Of a DNA stretch of 64,000 nt, positions 1 to 8,233 are shown in pieces (positions within the stretch are counted from its first letter, which is position 1; every line of letters begins with the position of its first letter). The stretch is from Alcanivorax sp. (GTDB lineage Bacteria; Pseudomonadota; Gammaproteobacteria; Pseudomonadales; Alcanivoracaceae), in contig CP051239.1 in NCBI GenBank assembly GCA_017794945.1, positions 620,001-684,000 on the forward strand, in the 5' to 3' direction. The notes under the pieces are model-generated. The model was not told the DNA's origin. It saw only the letters and a list, made by a program, of their open reading frames with translations, and ran no database searches. The translations under genes were made by a program, and so were the position numbers.

Positions 1-194
1 GCCTTGAAGTAGCGGATGGTGCCCGGCGTTTTTTCGGCGATGGCGTTCAAATACTGCAGTTTGCGGCTGTCGTCCGGGTTGCGCACCGCCGCGTGCACGG
101 TGACGCCCTCTTCCAGCAAACGTTCCACCAGACGTCCGGCCACGTAGCCGGTGGCGCCGGTGACCATTACTGGCGTGCTCGTATCGATTTGCAT
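1..194 (-). CDS. NAD-dependent epimerase/dehydratase-type protein, N-terminal part only
   Basis: Only the first 64 codons lie in the window; the rest runs off the left edge. The ATG is at 194. The protein opens with a short polar stretch and then MVTGATGYVAGRLVEGLL, a glycine-rich GxxGxxG Rossmann motif of the extended short-chain dehydrogenase/reductase family (dihydroflavonol-reductase or epimerase type). It would bind NAD(P) and reduce or epimerise a small substrate in the cytoplasm. Substrate class cannot be decided because the catalytic YxxxK region is outside the window. Confidence 0.75.
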   Translation of the reverse strand, partial: MQIDTSTPVMVTGATGYVAGRLVERLLEEGVTVHAAVRNPDDSRKLQYLNAIAEKTPGTIRYFK

Positions 195-305
195 AGTCGG
201 CCTCTTTTCCAAGTCAGAGGCCATCATGGCGGGACGCAACAGCCGTGTAACGGGCCTTTCGTGCCAAACAAGGTGGACATTAGATAACCCGGCGCGTCCC
301 GGGGT

Positions 306-656
306 TCACTCGTGCTGCAGGATGTTGAGCAGCTTGCCGAACGGGTCGCGCACGTAGAAGCGGCGCACACCCCAGGGCTCGCTGACCGGCCCGTACTCGA
401 TCGGCACACCGGCCTCATTAAACCGGGACAAGGCCCCTTCCAGATCGTCCACCTCAATGGAGAGATCGGGCACCGGCGTCCCGGAGCCGCCCTCGGACCC
501 GAAGCTGACCTGCACCATCATGGTTTCGTGGGAACCGTAGGTGCGGAACCAGCCGTGGTCCATCAACCGTTCCAGGCCCAGGATGCCGCCGTAAAAGCGG
601 TCCGCTTTGTCCAAATCGGAAGTGGCCGTATTGGCCATGATGCGCTTCACTTTCAT
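306..656 (-). CDS. VOC (glyoxalase/bleomycin-resistance fold) protein, single domain
   Basis: 116 aa, the usual size for a single vicinal-oxygen-chelate module pair. The strand pattern is typical: an opening TATSDLDKADRFYGGILGLE segment, a central VPDLSIEVDDLEGALSRF segment and a closing FYVRDPFGKLLNILQHE segment. VOC proteins bind a metal or a small ligand and include glyoxalases, dioxygenases and antibiotic-binding proteins; the substrate here is unknown. The ATG at 656 follows a GAGGT ribosome site with six bases between. It stands alone, divergent from the regulator that starts at 741. Confidence 0.8.
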   Translation of the reverse strand: MKVKRIMANTATSDLDKADRFYGGILGLERLMDHGWFRTYGSHETMMVQVSFGSEGGSGTPVPDLSIEVDDLEGALSRFNEAGVPIEYGPVSEPWGVRRFYVRDPFGKLLNILQHE

Positions 657-740
657 TGTTTACCTCGCGCGTCACGCGTTCGCTCAACACTGCTAGACTC
701 AAGGCGGTTATAACAAACGGAGACGGAGGGTGGCACCCCT

Positions 741-1958
741 GTGGATTCGCTGATTTCAGCGGCGGCACGTGCCCTGGCCGGCGGCGACCCGTTGCGCGCG
801 CTCAACCATGTCTCTCTGCGCGACGACGCGCCGGCGCTGGCGTTGCGTGGCATCGCCATGGCGCAGCTCGGCGACCTGACCCTCGCCCGGGCGCTGCTGC
901 GACGCGCGGCGCGGGCCTTCACGGCAAAGGAAACCATGGCGCGCGCCCGCTGCGTGGTGGCCGAAGCGGAGGTGGCCCTGGCGGCCCGCGATCTGCACGC
1001 CTCCTGCAAGGCGCTGGACGCGGCCCGGGACACCCTGCGGCGCCACGGCGATACCGTGAACGCCGCCCACGCCCGCTATCTGACGATTCACCGTCTGCTG
1101 TTGATCGGCCGGCTCGACGACGCCCAGAAACAGCTCGCTGCGATCCACCCCGAGGTCCTGCCCCCGGCCTTGCAAGCCACCCACGAGTTGGCGGTCGCCG
1201 GTATCGCCCTGCGCCGGCTCGACACAGGCACCGCGCGTAGCGCCCTGGGCCGCGCTGGGCAAGCGGCGCAGCGCTCAGGCATCGCCGCCCTGATCAATGA
1301 AGTGAGCAAAACCGCCAGCGTACTGCACGCGCCGGCCGCCCGGCTGGTAAGGAGCGACGAGGACCGACCGGTGCGGCTTGAGGAAGTGGAAGCATTATTC
1401 GCGTCCCCCGCCCTGGTGGTGGACGCCTGCCGCTACAGCGTGCGCCAGGCCGGCACGATTATCGAACTGGCGACACGGCCGGTGCTGTTCACCCTGGCGC
1501 GCGCGCTGGCCGAAGCCTGGCCCGGGGACGCCCGCCGCGACACCCTGATCGAGCGCGCCTTCCGCCTGCGCCAGGTGGAGGACTCCCACCGCGCCCGGCT
1601 GCGCGTGGAAGTCGGCCGGCTGCGCAAGGCGCTGCGACCGCTGGCCCGGCTGCACGCCACCCGACACGGCTTCAAGCTGGAGCCGCTGACCGGCGATGTC
1701 GCCATACTGGCCCGGCCGGTGGAAGACAGGCACGCGCCAATACTGGCGTTTCTGTCCGACGGCGAAGCTTGGTCCAGCTCCGCCCTGGCGCTGGCGCTCG
1801 GCACCAGCCAGCGCACCGTGCAACGGGCGCTGGACGCCCTGGCGGATGCCGGCAAAGTGGAAGCCCTGGGGCAGGGTCGCGCCCGTCGCTGGGTGGCCTC
1901 GCCGGTGCTCGGATTCACGACAACCTTGTTACTCACCGCGCCACTGCCGGGCGGCTAG
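741..1958 (+). CDS. Transcriptional regulator with helical-repeat N-terminus and two winged-helix segments
   Basis: 405 aa from a GTG start preceded at a distance by GGAGGG. Residues 1-200 are alanine/leucine-rich helical hairpins resembling TPR repeats (for example around ALALRGIAMAQLGDLTLARALLRRA). Residues about 240-315 resemble an OmpR/SARP-type DNA-binding segment (RLRVEVGRLRKALRPLARL, then a wing-like HATRHGFKLEPL). Residues about 335-385 look like a second winged helix (LALALGTSQRTVQRALDALADAGKV). No phosphoacceptor domain is seen, so I infer a one-component regulator. It lies 31 bp upstream of the beta-propeller gene on the same strand, probably in one transcription unit. Ligand and targets are unknown. 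Confidence 0.65.
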   Translation: MDSLISAAARALAGGDPLRALNHVSLRDDAPALALRGIAMAQLGDLTLARALLRRAARAFTAKETMARARCVVAEAEVALAARDLHASCKALDAARDTLRRHGDTVNAAHARYLTIHRLLLIGRLDDAQKQLAAIHPEVLPPALQATHELAVAGIALRRLDTGTARSALGRAGQAAQRSGIAALINEVSKTASVLHAPAARLVRSDEDRPVRLEEVEALFASPALVVDACRYSVRQAGTIIELATRPVLFTLARALAEAWPGDARRDTLIERAFRLRQVEDSHRARLRVEVGRLRKALRPLARLHATRHGFKLEPLTGDVAILARPVEDRHAPILAFLSDGEAWSSSALALALGTSQRTVQRALDALADAGKVEALGQGRARRWVASPVLGFTTTLLLTAPLPGG

Positions 1959-1989
1959 GATGGCCTGAACCTACAAGGAGGGCATCACC

Positions 1990-2622
1990 ATGAAACGATC
2001 ACAAGCACGAATCATTCGGGAGTACGGCCCCTTCGCCGGCGCCTCAACGGTCGGCGGCGTGGACTACGACGGCCGTTACATCTGGCTGGCCACCGGCGAC
2101 AAACTCCAGGCCCTGGACCCGGCCAGCGGCGAAATACAGAAAACACTGGACGTGGCGGCGGACGCCGGCACCGCCTTCGACGGCACCCACCTCTACCAGA
2201 TCGCCGAAAAGCGTATTCACAAAATCGACCCGAAAACCGGCAATATACTCGCCAGCCTGCCAGCCCCCGGCGACGGCGAGGACTCCGGCATGGCCTGGGC
2301 GGAAGGCTCGCTGTGGGTCGGCCAGTACCGGAAACGAAAGATCCATCAAGTGGACCCGGAAACCGGCGCCGTGCTGCGCACTCTGGAATCCGACCGCTTC
2401 GTCACCGGCGTCACCTGGATCAACGACGAACTCTGGCACGGCACCTGGGAAGGCGACGACGCCGACCTGCGCCACATTGATTCAGAGACCGGCGAAGTGC
2501 TGGAGCGCATCGACATGCCCGAAGGCGTGCATGTCTCCGGGCTGACCTACGACGGCAACGGCCACTTCTACTGCGGCGGCGGGCCCAGCGGCAAAGTCCG
2601 CGCGGTCAGCCGACACGGGTAA
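1990..2622 (+). CDS. Beta-propeller protein, glutamine-cyclotransferase/YncE-like
   Basis: 210 aa, starting 7 bases after a strong AAGGAGGG ribosome site. It consists of about five repeats of one propeller blade: each has a DGxxIW/LY strand followed by a turn of the type IDPxTGxxL (ALDPASGEI, KIDPKTGNIL, QVDPETGAVL, HIDSETGEVL). There is no signal peptide, so it is probably cytoplasmic. Such propellers bind ligands or partners; enzymatic activity cannot be claimed because plant-type glutaminyl cyclase catalytic residues are not recognisable here. It follows the regulator gene on the same strand and may be its cofactor or target. Confidence 0.6.
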   Translation: MKRSQARIIREYGPFAGASTVGGVDYDGRYIWLATGDKLQALDPASGEIQKTLDVAADAGTAFDGTHLYQIAEKRIHKIDPKTGNILASLPAPGDGEDSGMAWAEGSLWVGQYRKRKIHQVDPETGAVLRTLESDRFVTGVTWINDELWHGTWEGDDADLRHIDSETGEVLERIDMPEGVHVSGLTYDGNGHFYCGGGPSGKVRAVSRHG

Positions 2623-2631
2623 TAGCAGACC

Positions 2632-2653
2632 GGGGGGCGCTAAGAAGCCCCCC
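2632..2653. terminator. Hairpin between convergent genes, possible bidirectional terminator
   Basis: GGGGGGC at 2632-2638 pairs perfectly with GCCCCCC at 2647-2653 around an 8-base loop. It sits between the stop of the propeller gene and the stop of the convergent lipoprotein gene, overlapping the latter. There is no clean T tract, so it is only a likely terminator. Confidence 0.4.
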
Positions 2654-3113
2654 ACTCCACCTCACGCAGCGTCTGAATGACTTCATACATGTAATAGGCC
2701 GGCTCTTCCGGGTACCCCATCTCGCGAATAGCGTCATTGTTCCGGGACACCTCATCGAGAAACGCCTGGCATCGCGCCTTGTCTTCAAACCCGCAGAGCA
2801 CGACGGTTTCGATCCGGGACGCGGTTGGAAGCCAGAACAGGGAGCGGCGGATCACGGCGGGGTGCGCCGGATGCGACGCCGGTGTGAATGCCCATAGCCA
2901 GCGATCTTCCTCGGTCATCTTCACCGCCACCAGCCAGCCATTGGCATCGTAGCGCTGAAAACCCTCATCTTTCCTGGTGAGGCGCCTGAGGCACTCGACG
3001 CCACACGCCTCCAGGGCAACGCTATCCGCGAGTTGGAACGATTCGATGTTCGCCGGTTGCGAGGTACAGCCCGACAGTAGCGCGGCCAGCGCCAGATATT
3101 TCCATTGGCCCAT
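2640..3113 (-). CDS. Small lipoprotein of unknown function
   Basis: 157 aa. The N-terminus MGQWKYLALAALLSGCTSQP is a short lipoprotein signal with the lipobox LLSGC, so the mature protein should be lipid-anchored at Cys16; Thr at +2 predicts sorting to the outer membrane. The mature part is a mixed alpha/beta domain without a family I recognise. It has two further cysteines close together (ACGVECL) and one in LCGFEDKARC. It is convergent with the propeller gene and lies 81 bp downstream of the NnrU-family gene on the same strand. Confidence 0.65.
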   Translation of the reverse strand: MGQWKYLALAALLSGCTSQPANIESFQLADSVALEACGVECLRRLTRKDEGFQRYDANGWLVAVKMTEEDRWLWAFTPASHPAHPAVIRRSLFWLPTASRIETVVLCGFEDKARCQAFLDEVSRNNDAIREMGYPEEPAYYMYEVIQTLREVEWGAS

Positions 3114-3194
3114 ATATTTCTTCCTTGAAGCCGTTGCCTTAAAGGACGCGCAGCAGATCGTCGTAGCCCGGCGCCATCTGGTCGAACAGGGCTT

Positions 3195-3770
3195 TCAGCC
3201 GAACGGCCGCACGCCGATCAGCGCGCCATGCAACCAGAACGCGAACAACGCCCAGGCCAGCACGCCCACCACCACGGTGATACTGTCACCCTTGAGGGTA
3301 CCGGGCGCGTAAGTGACGCCCTGGGCGCGGTCACGCCGACGCAGCCGGGCGAACGCCACGATCGCCCACACCAGGAAGGCGCCGAACAACACCACGTCGT
3401 GCAGCAAGCCGATGGACAGCAAATGACCGAACGCCCAGACCTTGGTGCCCACCACCATGGGGTGACCGATGCGGGCACGGAGACGGTTGCCGGGCACATA
3501 GGCGGCGGCCAGCAGGATGAACGCGACAAGGGTGAATAACGCATTGAGATGGCCCAGCCACGCCGGCGGGGCGTACAGCACCACCGGGTCCAACCGCGCC
3601 CGTTGAAAGCCCAGCACGATCAACACGAAACCGGCCAGGGCGATCAGGCTGTAGAGCCCTTTCCAGGGCAGCAGGCCCATACTGTCCACACGGCGCTGCC
3701 GCCATTCCGGCGCGAAGCCCACGCAGTGAATACCCAGGAAAATCAGCAAACCGAGAATCAGCATTATCAT
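3195..3770 (-). CDS. NnrU family integral membrane protein
   Basis: 191 aa with about five hydrophobic helices. It opens with MLILGLLIFLGIHCVGF, the NnrU-typical H near the first helix, and later has IGHPMVVGTKVWAFGHLLS, the family's conserved GHP..xGxxxWAxxHL motif. NnrU proteins are inner-membrane proteins first linked to nitrate/nitrite reduction regulation, and they resemble NnrU-like isomerases and methyltransferases of the ICMT fold. No denitrification genes are nearby, so a role in nitrogen metabolism is not supported by context. Length is close to the usual 190-230 aa. Confidence 0.8.
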   Translation of the reverse strand: MIMLILGLLIFLGIHCVGFAPEWRQRRVDSMGLLPWKGLYSLIALAGFVLIVLGFQRARLDPVVLYAPPAWLGHLNALFTLVAFILLAAAYVPGNRLRARIGHPMVVGTKVWAFGHLLSIGLLHDVVLFGAFLVWAIVAFARLRRRDRAQGVTYAPGTLKGDSITVVVGVLAWALFAFWLHGALIGVRPFG

Positions 3771-3844
3771 TGTTGTGTGTCTCCGTGCGCGAAAGGGGTG
3801 GCCCTATAGTGCCGCAACCCGGGTGGCGGGAACATGCCCCTCAA

Positions 3845-4399
3845 TCAGGCCTCGGCCTCCGGCGCGCTCAGGGCTTTGCTGTAGAAGCCGGACGGATCGA
3901 AACAGCACACCCGCTTTTCGCCGGACGCCAGCTTGTCCAAGGCGTCGTTGATCCGCTTGGCGCGGGTCTTTGCCTGCTTGGCGGTGACCACCCAGTGAAT
4001 CCAGTCCACCCGCGCGAGGGTGGTGGTGGCGTCCCAGGTGGCAAGGGCGTCGGGCGACGCCTGCAACGCTTGCCGCAGATCTTCAGGCACCTCCGGTTCC
4101 GGCTCCCGCGCCACGGGCGTGATCCCGAACTCGGCAACGTCGCCCGGCGCGGTGTGGGACGCGGCCATCAAGGCCTTGTCGATGCGCAGCCAATGGCTCT
4201 TCCGGCCGTCCGGCTCCAGCAACCGAGCGTTGAAGGGCTGGCCGTTGAGGGTGCCGTCCACGGAAGTGCGGCCACGCCGGGGCAGCTTGGCACTGGCCTC
4301 CTTGGGCAGCACCACGAAGGCCCAGTCTTCGCCGTCACCCGGCTTTTTCGGGCGAAGCAATTTGGCACTGAACGTGGAGCGGGTTTCTTTATTCGCCAT
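3845..4399 (-). CDS. YdeI/OmdA family protein with DUF1905-type N-terminus
   Basis: 184 aa. The N-terminal half (SKTFSAKLL-like start, GEDWAFVVLPKEASAKL, then TSVDGTLNGQPFNARLLEPDGR) matches the small beta-barrel DUF1905 domain. The C-terminal half (PEDLRQALQASPDALATWD, then WIHWVVTAKQAKTRAKRI) matches the helical YdeI/OmdA domain linked to bacteriocin or peptide resistance in enterobacteria. The function is not biochemically settled. It begins six bases after the stop of the small gene at 4406-4717, so the two are probably co-transcribed. Confidence 0.8.
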   Translation of the reverse strand: MANKETRSTFSAKLLRPKKPGDGEDWAFVVLPKEASAKLPRRGRTSVDGTLNGQPFNARLLEPDGRKSHWLRIDKALMAASHTAPGDVAEFGITPVAREPEPEVPEDLRQALQASPDALATWDATTTLARVDWIHWVVTAKQAKTRAKRINDALDKLASGEKRVCCFDPSGFYSKALSAPEAEA

Positions 4400-4405
4400 C
4401 GTCCA

Positions 4406-4717
4406 TTACAGCCTTTCGATTTGGAGGGGTGCTTCGAAGCCTGCCAGAACCGCGTTCGCTGTTCTACCGGCACCACCACCGTCCCGACCTTGTTTCCGTT
4501 TACGGTAAACGCGACCGCCGTCTTTCTTTTCTCCGGTGTCCTCGACGCCCTGGAAGCGGCCCTGCCGGACCAGCCTTAGAAAGTCGTTGCCGAGCTTAAC
4601 GCGGTCGCCGATGTAGAGTCCGCTCCAGCCCTGGCCGTAGATCTCGGGGAAATGGAACAGGCCGGGCGCTTGTTCGCGCAGCGCCCGCTCCAGCCGGTTC
4701 TGTAACGCCGTATCCAT
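4406..4717 (-). CDS. Small basic protein, possibly DUF1413-like
   Basis: 103 aa. The central segment (FHFPEIYGQGWSGLYIGD, then RVKLGNDFLRLVRQGRFQGV) has the spacing I associate with the DUF1413 family: an aromatic W, a GDR..LG.xF turn and a V..G. close. The C-terminus is charged and glycine-rich (KRKQGRDGGGAGR) and then returns to a hydrophobic tail. No enzymatic motif is visible. It precedes the YdeI/OmdA gene by six bases. The family assignment is from memory and could be wrong; coding status is supported by spacing and strand. Confidence 0.5.
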   Translation of the reverse strand: MDTALQNRLERALREQAPGLFHFPEIYGQGWSGLYIGDRVKLGNDFLRLVRQGRFQGVEDTGEKKDGGRVYRKRKQGRDGGGAGRTANAVLAGFEAPLQIERL

Positions 4718-4853
4718 ATCAACACTCCTTCGCGATCAGGGGCAGCGATGACCGTCATTGAAACGCCGGCAACGACTGATGGGCAACCGGACGAAGACGC
4801 TAGTGCCGGACCGTCTTTCTATGATCTCCTGGTGAGCCATGACAGGAGCAAAC

Positions 4854-6095
4854 ATGACTCGCGATATTCTCGTTCTTGGCGCCGGCATGGTCGGCGTCAG
4901 CGCCGCCTGGCACCTGCGCGAGCGCGGCCACCGGGTCACCCTGGTGGATCGCAATGCACCGGGCCGGGAAACCTCGTTCGGTAATGCCGGCATCATCCAG
5001 CGCGAAGCGGTGCGGCCTTACCGCTTCCCCCGGGACCTGCCCACCCTGATGCGGGTGCTGCCCAACCGGGAAATCGACATCCGCTACCGGCCCACCGGCA
5101 TGGTGCGGGCCACCCTGCCCCTGTTTCAGTATTGGAGGAACTCGGCGCCGCAACGCTACGCGCGCATCGTCCCCGAATACGCGGCGCTGATCACCCGCGC
5201 CCGGGACGCCCACGCCGATATGGTCGAAGCGGCCGGCGCCCAGAACCTGATTCGCCGGGACGGCTACCTGGAAGTATTCCGCAGCGCCGACGCGCTGGAA
5301 GCGGGGTGCCGGCAGGCCGCCCAAAACGCCGAAGAGTACGACGTCACCTACAGCGTGCTGGACAACGCCGCGCTGGCGGCGCTGGAGCCGGACCTGGAAG
5401 TCGGCCTCGCCGGCGCCATTCACTGGACACAACCCTGGAGCGCCACCGACCCCGGCGCCCTGGTGGCCGCCTACGCCGACCACTTCCGGCAACGCGGCGG
5501 GCGCATTCTCCAGGCCCCGCTGGAAAAGCTCACCCGCATCGGCGACGGCTGGCAAGCCACCGTCGGCGGCGACACCCTGGACGCGGAACAAGTGGTGCTG
5601 GCCCTCGGCCCCTGGTCCGCCGACTGGCTCGACCAGCAGGGCCTGCACGTGCCGCTGTTCGTCAAACGCGGCTACCACATGCATTACGGCGCCCGCGACC
5701 AGGCGCGCCTGCGCCACTGGGTGATGGACTCGGAAACCGGCTACCTGCTCGCCCCCATGCGTGCCGGCATTCGCCTTACCACCGGCGCCGAGCTGGCCCG
5801 CCACGAAGACGCGCCCCACTACCAACAACTGCAGGCCGCCGAAGCCATCGCCCGCCGCCTGTTTCCGCTCGGCGAACGCCTCGACCCACAACCCTGGATG
5901 GGCGCGCGCCCCTGCACCCCGGACATGAAACCGGTGATCGGCCCGGCCCCCGGCCTGCCCGGGCTGTGGCTGGCCTTCGGGCACGGCCACCAAGGCTTCA
6001 CCCTCGGGCCGATTACGGGGAAGTTGATTGGGCAGATGATGGATGGGGAGTCCACCGAGGTGGAAATGGCGCCGTATCGGGCGGACCGATTCTGA
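4854..6095 (+). CDS. FAD-dependent D-amino-acid dehydrogenase-like oxidoreductase (DadA/DAO family)
   Basis: 413 aa. It starts with DILVLGAGMVGVSAAWHL, the GxGxxG FAD-binding motif, and then LVDRNAPGRETSFGNAGII, the family signature around the SxxNAG motif. The body has the usual DAO substrate domain. The end carries GPAPGLPGLWLAFGHGHQGF, the second FAD-contact motif. These enzymes oxidise D-amino acids or other secondary amines and pass electrons to the respiratory chain or to oxygen. I prefer the ATG at 4854 because ACAGGAGC at 4842-4849 gives a good ribosome site. It stands alone, without dadX or a racemase. Confidence 0.8.
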   Translation: MTRDILVLGAGMVGVSAAWHLRERGHRVTLVDRNAPGRETSFGNAGIIQREAVRPYRFPRDLPTLMRVLPNREIDIRYRPTGMVRATLPLFQYWRNSAPQRYARIVPEYAALITRARDAHADMVEAAGAQNLIRRDGYLEVFRSADALEAGCRQAAQNAEEYDVTYSVLDNAALAALEPDLEVGLAGAIHWTQPWSATDPGALVAAYADHFRQRGGRILQAPLEKLTRIGDGWQATVGGDTLDAEQVVLALGPWSADWLDQQGLHVPLFVKRGYHMHYGARDQARLRHWVMDSETGYLLAPMRAGIRLTTGAELARHEDAPHYQQLQAAEAIARRLFPLGERLDPQPWMGARPCTPDMKPVIGPAPGLPGLWLAFGHGHQGFTLGPITGKLIGQMMDGESTEVEMAPYRADRF

Positions 6096-6126
6096 GCCGC
6101 GCCCTCGGCATGGGCTGCATGTTCGC

Positions 6127-7086
6127 CTACGCCACCAGGTTCATCACCAACCGCACCATCAGGCTCTTGGCGCGCGGGGCGCTCTCGGCAATCAGCAAGG
6201 TCAGCGCGGTGAGGCCGCGTTCATCCAAAGTAAGACGCATGCTCTCCTGGCGCAGATAAAGCAGAAAAAGAAACGCGCCGGAGCGCTTGTTGCCGTCGGT
6301 GAACGGGTGGCTTTTAACCATGAAATAGAGCAAATGCGCCGCGCGCTCTTCCCGCGTTTTATAAAGCGGCTCGCCGAACATACTCTGTTCGAGGTTGCCG
6401 AGAATCGCCGCCAGCCCATCACCCCGATCCAAAGCGAAAAGCGGCCCCGCCTCCTTGCGATCCCGCAACTCCTCCGCCAAGGCGTTCAAGGCACGCCGAG
6501 CTTCGTTAACCCCCAGCACGCCCCGTGCCGGTCGTGCCCCGGCGGGCACACCCAACTCGCCTTCGTCATAATCAAGCAGCAACCGCCAGGTGCGGGCGTA
6601 GCCCAGGATCAAACCCACCACCTCCTGGCCCAGGTCAGAGACCAGCTCCTGGCGGGTCAGCGTCTGCCCCAGCACTTCCACAGCTTGTTCCAGCTCGGAC
6701 AGGCCCTGCCGGGCCAGGCGGTCCTCATTGAGGCTGTAGCCGCGGGTCAGGTGGTGGCGCAGGACGGTGGTGGCCCATTGGCGGAAGTGAGTGGCACGGT
6801 GGGAGTTTACCCGGTAACCCACTGAAATTACCGCGTCCAGGTTGTAATGCTTCAGGCGCCTTTGGACTCTGCGGCGCCCCTCCTGTCGAACTGCTAAGAA
6901 ATCCTTAGCAGTTGCGCTTTCCTCCAACTCCTTTTCTCGGAAGATGTTTCGCAGGTGCATAAGGACGTTCTCAGGGGTTGTACCGAACAGCTCAGCCATC
7001 TGCCGCTGGGTGAGCCAGACGGTCTCACCCTCCAGCCGCACCTCAACTTTCTGCGCGTCTTCCTCGAAAATGACGATCTCGCTCAT
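6127..7086 (-). CDS. RhuM-type N-terminus fused to a Doc/Fic domain
   Basis: 319 aa. Residues 1-110 resemble the RhuM virulence-protein family and contain a helix-turn-helix-like stretch (WLTQRQMAELFGTTPENVLM) followed by HYNLDAVISVGYRVNSHRAT. The C-terminal half has the Fic/Doc active-site loop HPFTDGNKRSGAFLF, in its Doc-like form with K in place of the second G. Fic/Doc enzymes modify target proteins with AMP or phosphate. I chose the ATG at 7086, six bases after CGGAG, over an in-frame GTG at 7101. No separate small antitoxin gene is seen beside it, so the N-terminus may provide regulation. Confidence 0.8.
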   Translation of the reverse strand: MSEIVIFEEDAQKVEVRLEGETVWLTQRQMAELFGTTPENVLMHLRNIFREKELEESATAKDFLAVRQEGRRRVQRRLKHYNLDAVISVGYRVNSHRATHFRQWATTVLRHHLTRGYSLNEDRLARQGLSELEQAVEVLGQTLTRQELVSDLGQEVVGLILGYARTWRLLLDYDEGELGVPAGARPARGVLGVNEARRALNALAEELRDRKEAGPLFALDRGDGLAAILGNLEQSMFGEPLYKTREERAAHLLYFMVKSHPFTDGNKRSGAFLFLLYLRQESMRLTLDERGLTALTLLIAESAPRAKSLMVRLVMNLVA

Positions 7087-7208
7087 GCCGACTCCGTTCA
7101 CAGGGAATGAGCCGGCATGCTCGCTCTGTACCTCCGGCGGGACAGTCAGCGAAAGCGGAACACCGTGTGAGCTGAATGCTCTGATGGATGTAGTACAGGA
7201 CTGGGTCG

Positions 7209-7721
7209 CTATTTGACGCCGTCCAGGCTGGACAGGGCGGCGCCGGGTTGGCCGGCGATCACGCTGAAGGAACCGTCAGTTTCCAGCACCACCGCGGCGA
7301 CGTCGCCAAGGGCGCCGATACCGGCGGCGCGCACCGCCGCGCGCACTTCTTCGCGGGTCACCCGGGCGTCGCGCAGCGCTTCGTCAAGCATGGCGCCGTC
7401 GCGCAACAGCAGGCGCGGTTCGCCGGTGACGACCCGGCGCAGCCATGGCATGCGCGTGCTCGACCAGGAAATGGCGAACTGCATGCCGATCAACAGCGCC
7501 AACGCCAGCAGACCCTCCGCCAGCGCCACGCTCTTGCTCAGCACGATGGTCGCCAGTGTCGAACCAATCGCCACCGTGACCACCAGATCAAAGGCGTTCA
7601 TCTTCGCCAGCGTCCGCTTGCCGGACACCCGCAACATAAACACCAAGGACACATAGGCCAGCACGCCGATCAGCAGCGTGCGGCCCAGCACCGACCAGCC
7701 GTTGAAAAAGATCGCTTCCAT
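7209..7721 (-). CDS. DUF421 (YetF-like) membrane protein
   Basis: 170 aa. About three N-terminal hydrophobic helices (WSVLGRTLLIGVLAYVSLVF onwards) are followed by the family hallmark RVSGKRTLAKMNAFDLVVTV and then a soluble alpha/beta tail ending in VIAGQPGAALSSLDGV. DUF421 proteins are inner-membrane proteins of uncertain role, known in sporulating bacteria as YetF/YdfR/SpoVA-adjacent proteins and common in proteobacteria. Length is at the short end for the family, which often has 160-230 aa. It is monocistronic as far as can be seen. Confidence 0.85.
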   Translation of the reverse strand: MEAIFFNGWSVLGRTLLIGVLAYVSLVFMLRVSGKRTLAKMNAFDLVVTVAIGSTLATIVLSKSVALAEGLLALALLIGMQFAISWSSTRMPWLRRVVTGEPRLLLRDGAMLDEALRDARVTREEVRAAVRAAGIGALGDVAAVVLETDGSFSVIAGQPGAALSSLDGVK

Positions 7722-7792
7722 ACCGAATCACTCCCTGTGCGGCGAACCAACGCAGCATGGCAGTCATCCGGCTGGATAGCGAACGGGGGGGC

Positions 7793-8185
7793 TTACTGGA
7801 CGCGGTAGAGCCCGCAAAGCTTGTTGCCGTCCGGGTCGAGCACGTAGCTCAGGTGCATGGCGCCCATGGCGCTTTCACGCAGGCCCGGCGGATCCTCCAC
7901 GGAAGTGCCGCCGTGGGCCACCGCCACGTCGTGCAGCTCTTTCACCTGCTCCGGGGACTCGCACTTGAAGCCGATGGTGCCGCCGTTGGCGCCGGTGGCG
8001 GGCTTGCCATTGAGGGGCTGGCTGATCGCCAGGGTGTTGCCGTCGTGCCGGTAGAACAGCCGCACGATGCCGGCGGGGGTTTCGTTACGGATCGGCTCGC
8101 CGGCGCCGAGCACGCCGAGTACCGCGTCGTAGAACCGCTTGGAACGTTCGATATCATTGGAACCGATCATGATGTGATTAAACAC
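7793..8185 (-). CDS. VOC family (glyoxalase-like) protein
   Basis: 130 aa from a GTG start that follows AGGGAGAGAAACCAC, a good ribosome site. The typical opening is FNHIMIGSNDIERSKRFYDA, and the typical closing is HLSYVLDPDGNKLCGLYR, with candidate metal ligands at His4 and in the C-terminal strand. The central part carries GTIGFKCESPEQVKELHDVA. The closest types I know are lactoylglutathione-lyase-like proteins of unknown substrate. It is the second of several VOC genes in the first 13 kb. It lies between DUF421 and the LysR gene on the same strand, with 48 bp to the latter. Confidence 0.8.
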   Translation of the reverse strand: MFNHIMIGSNDIERSKRFYDAVLGVLGAGEPIRNETPAGIVRLFYRHDGNTLAISQPLNGKPATGANGGTIGFKCESPEQVKELHDVAVAHGGTSVEDPPGLRESAMGAMHLSYVLDPDGNKLCGLYRVQ

Positions 8186-8233
8186 GTGGTTTCTCTCCCT
8201 TTTTGCCGCCGGCGTCGTGCCGGCTTCATTGTT

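Noticed and set aside
3114..3194. Possible coding remnant after the NnrU-family stop (reads LKALFDQMAPGYDDLLRVL on the minus strand)
   Set aside because: Only about 20 codons, no start and no recognised family. It may be a gene relic, but chance in GC-rich DNA is as likely.
4748..4984. Plus-strand frame overlapping the start of the DadA-like gene
   Set aside because: No ribosome site, and it runs out of frame into a well-supported gene.
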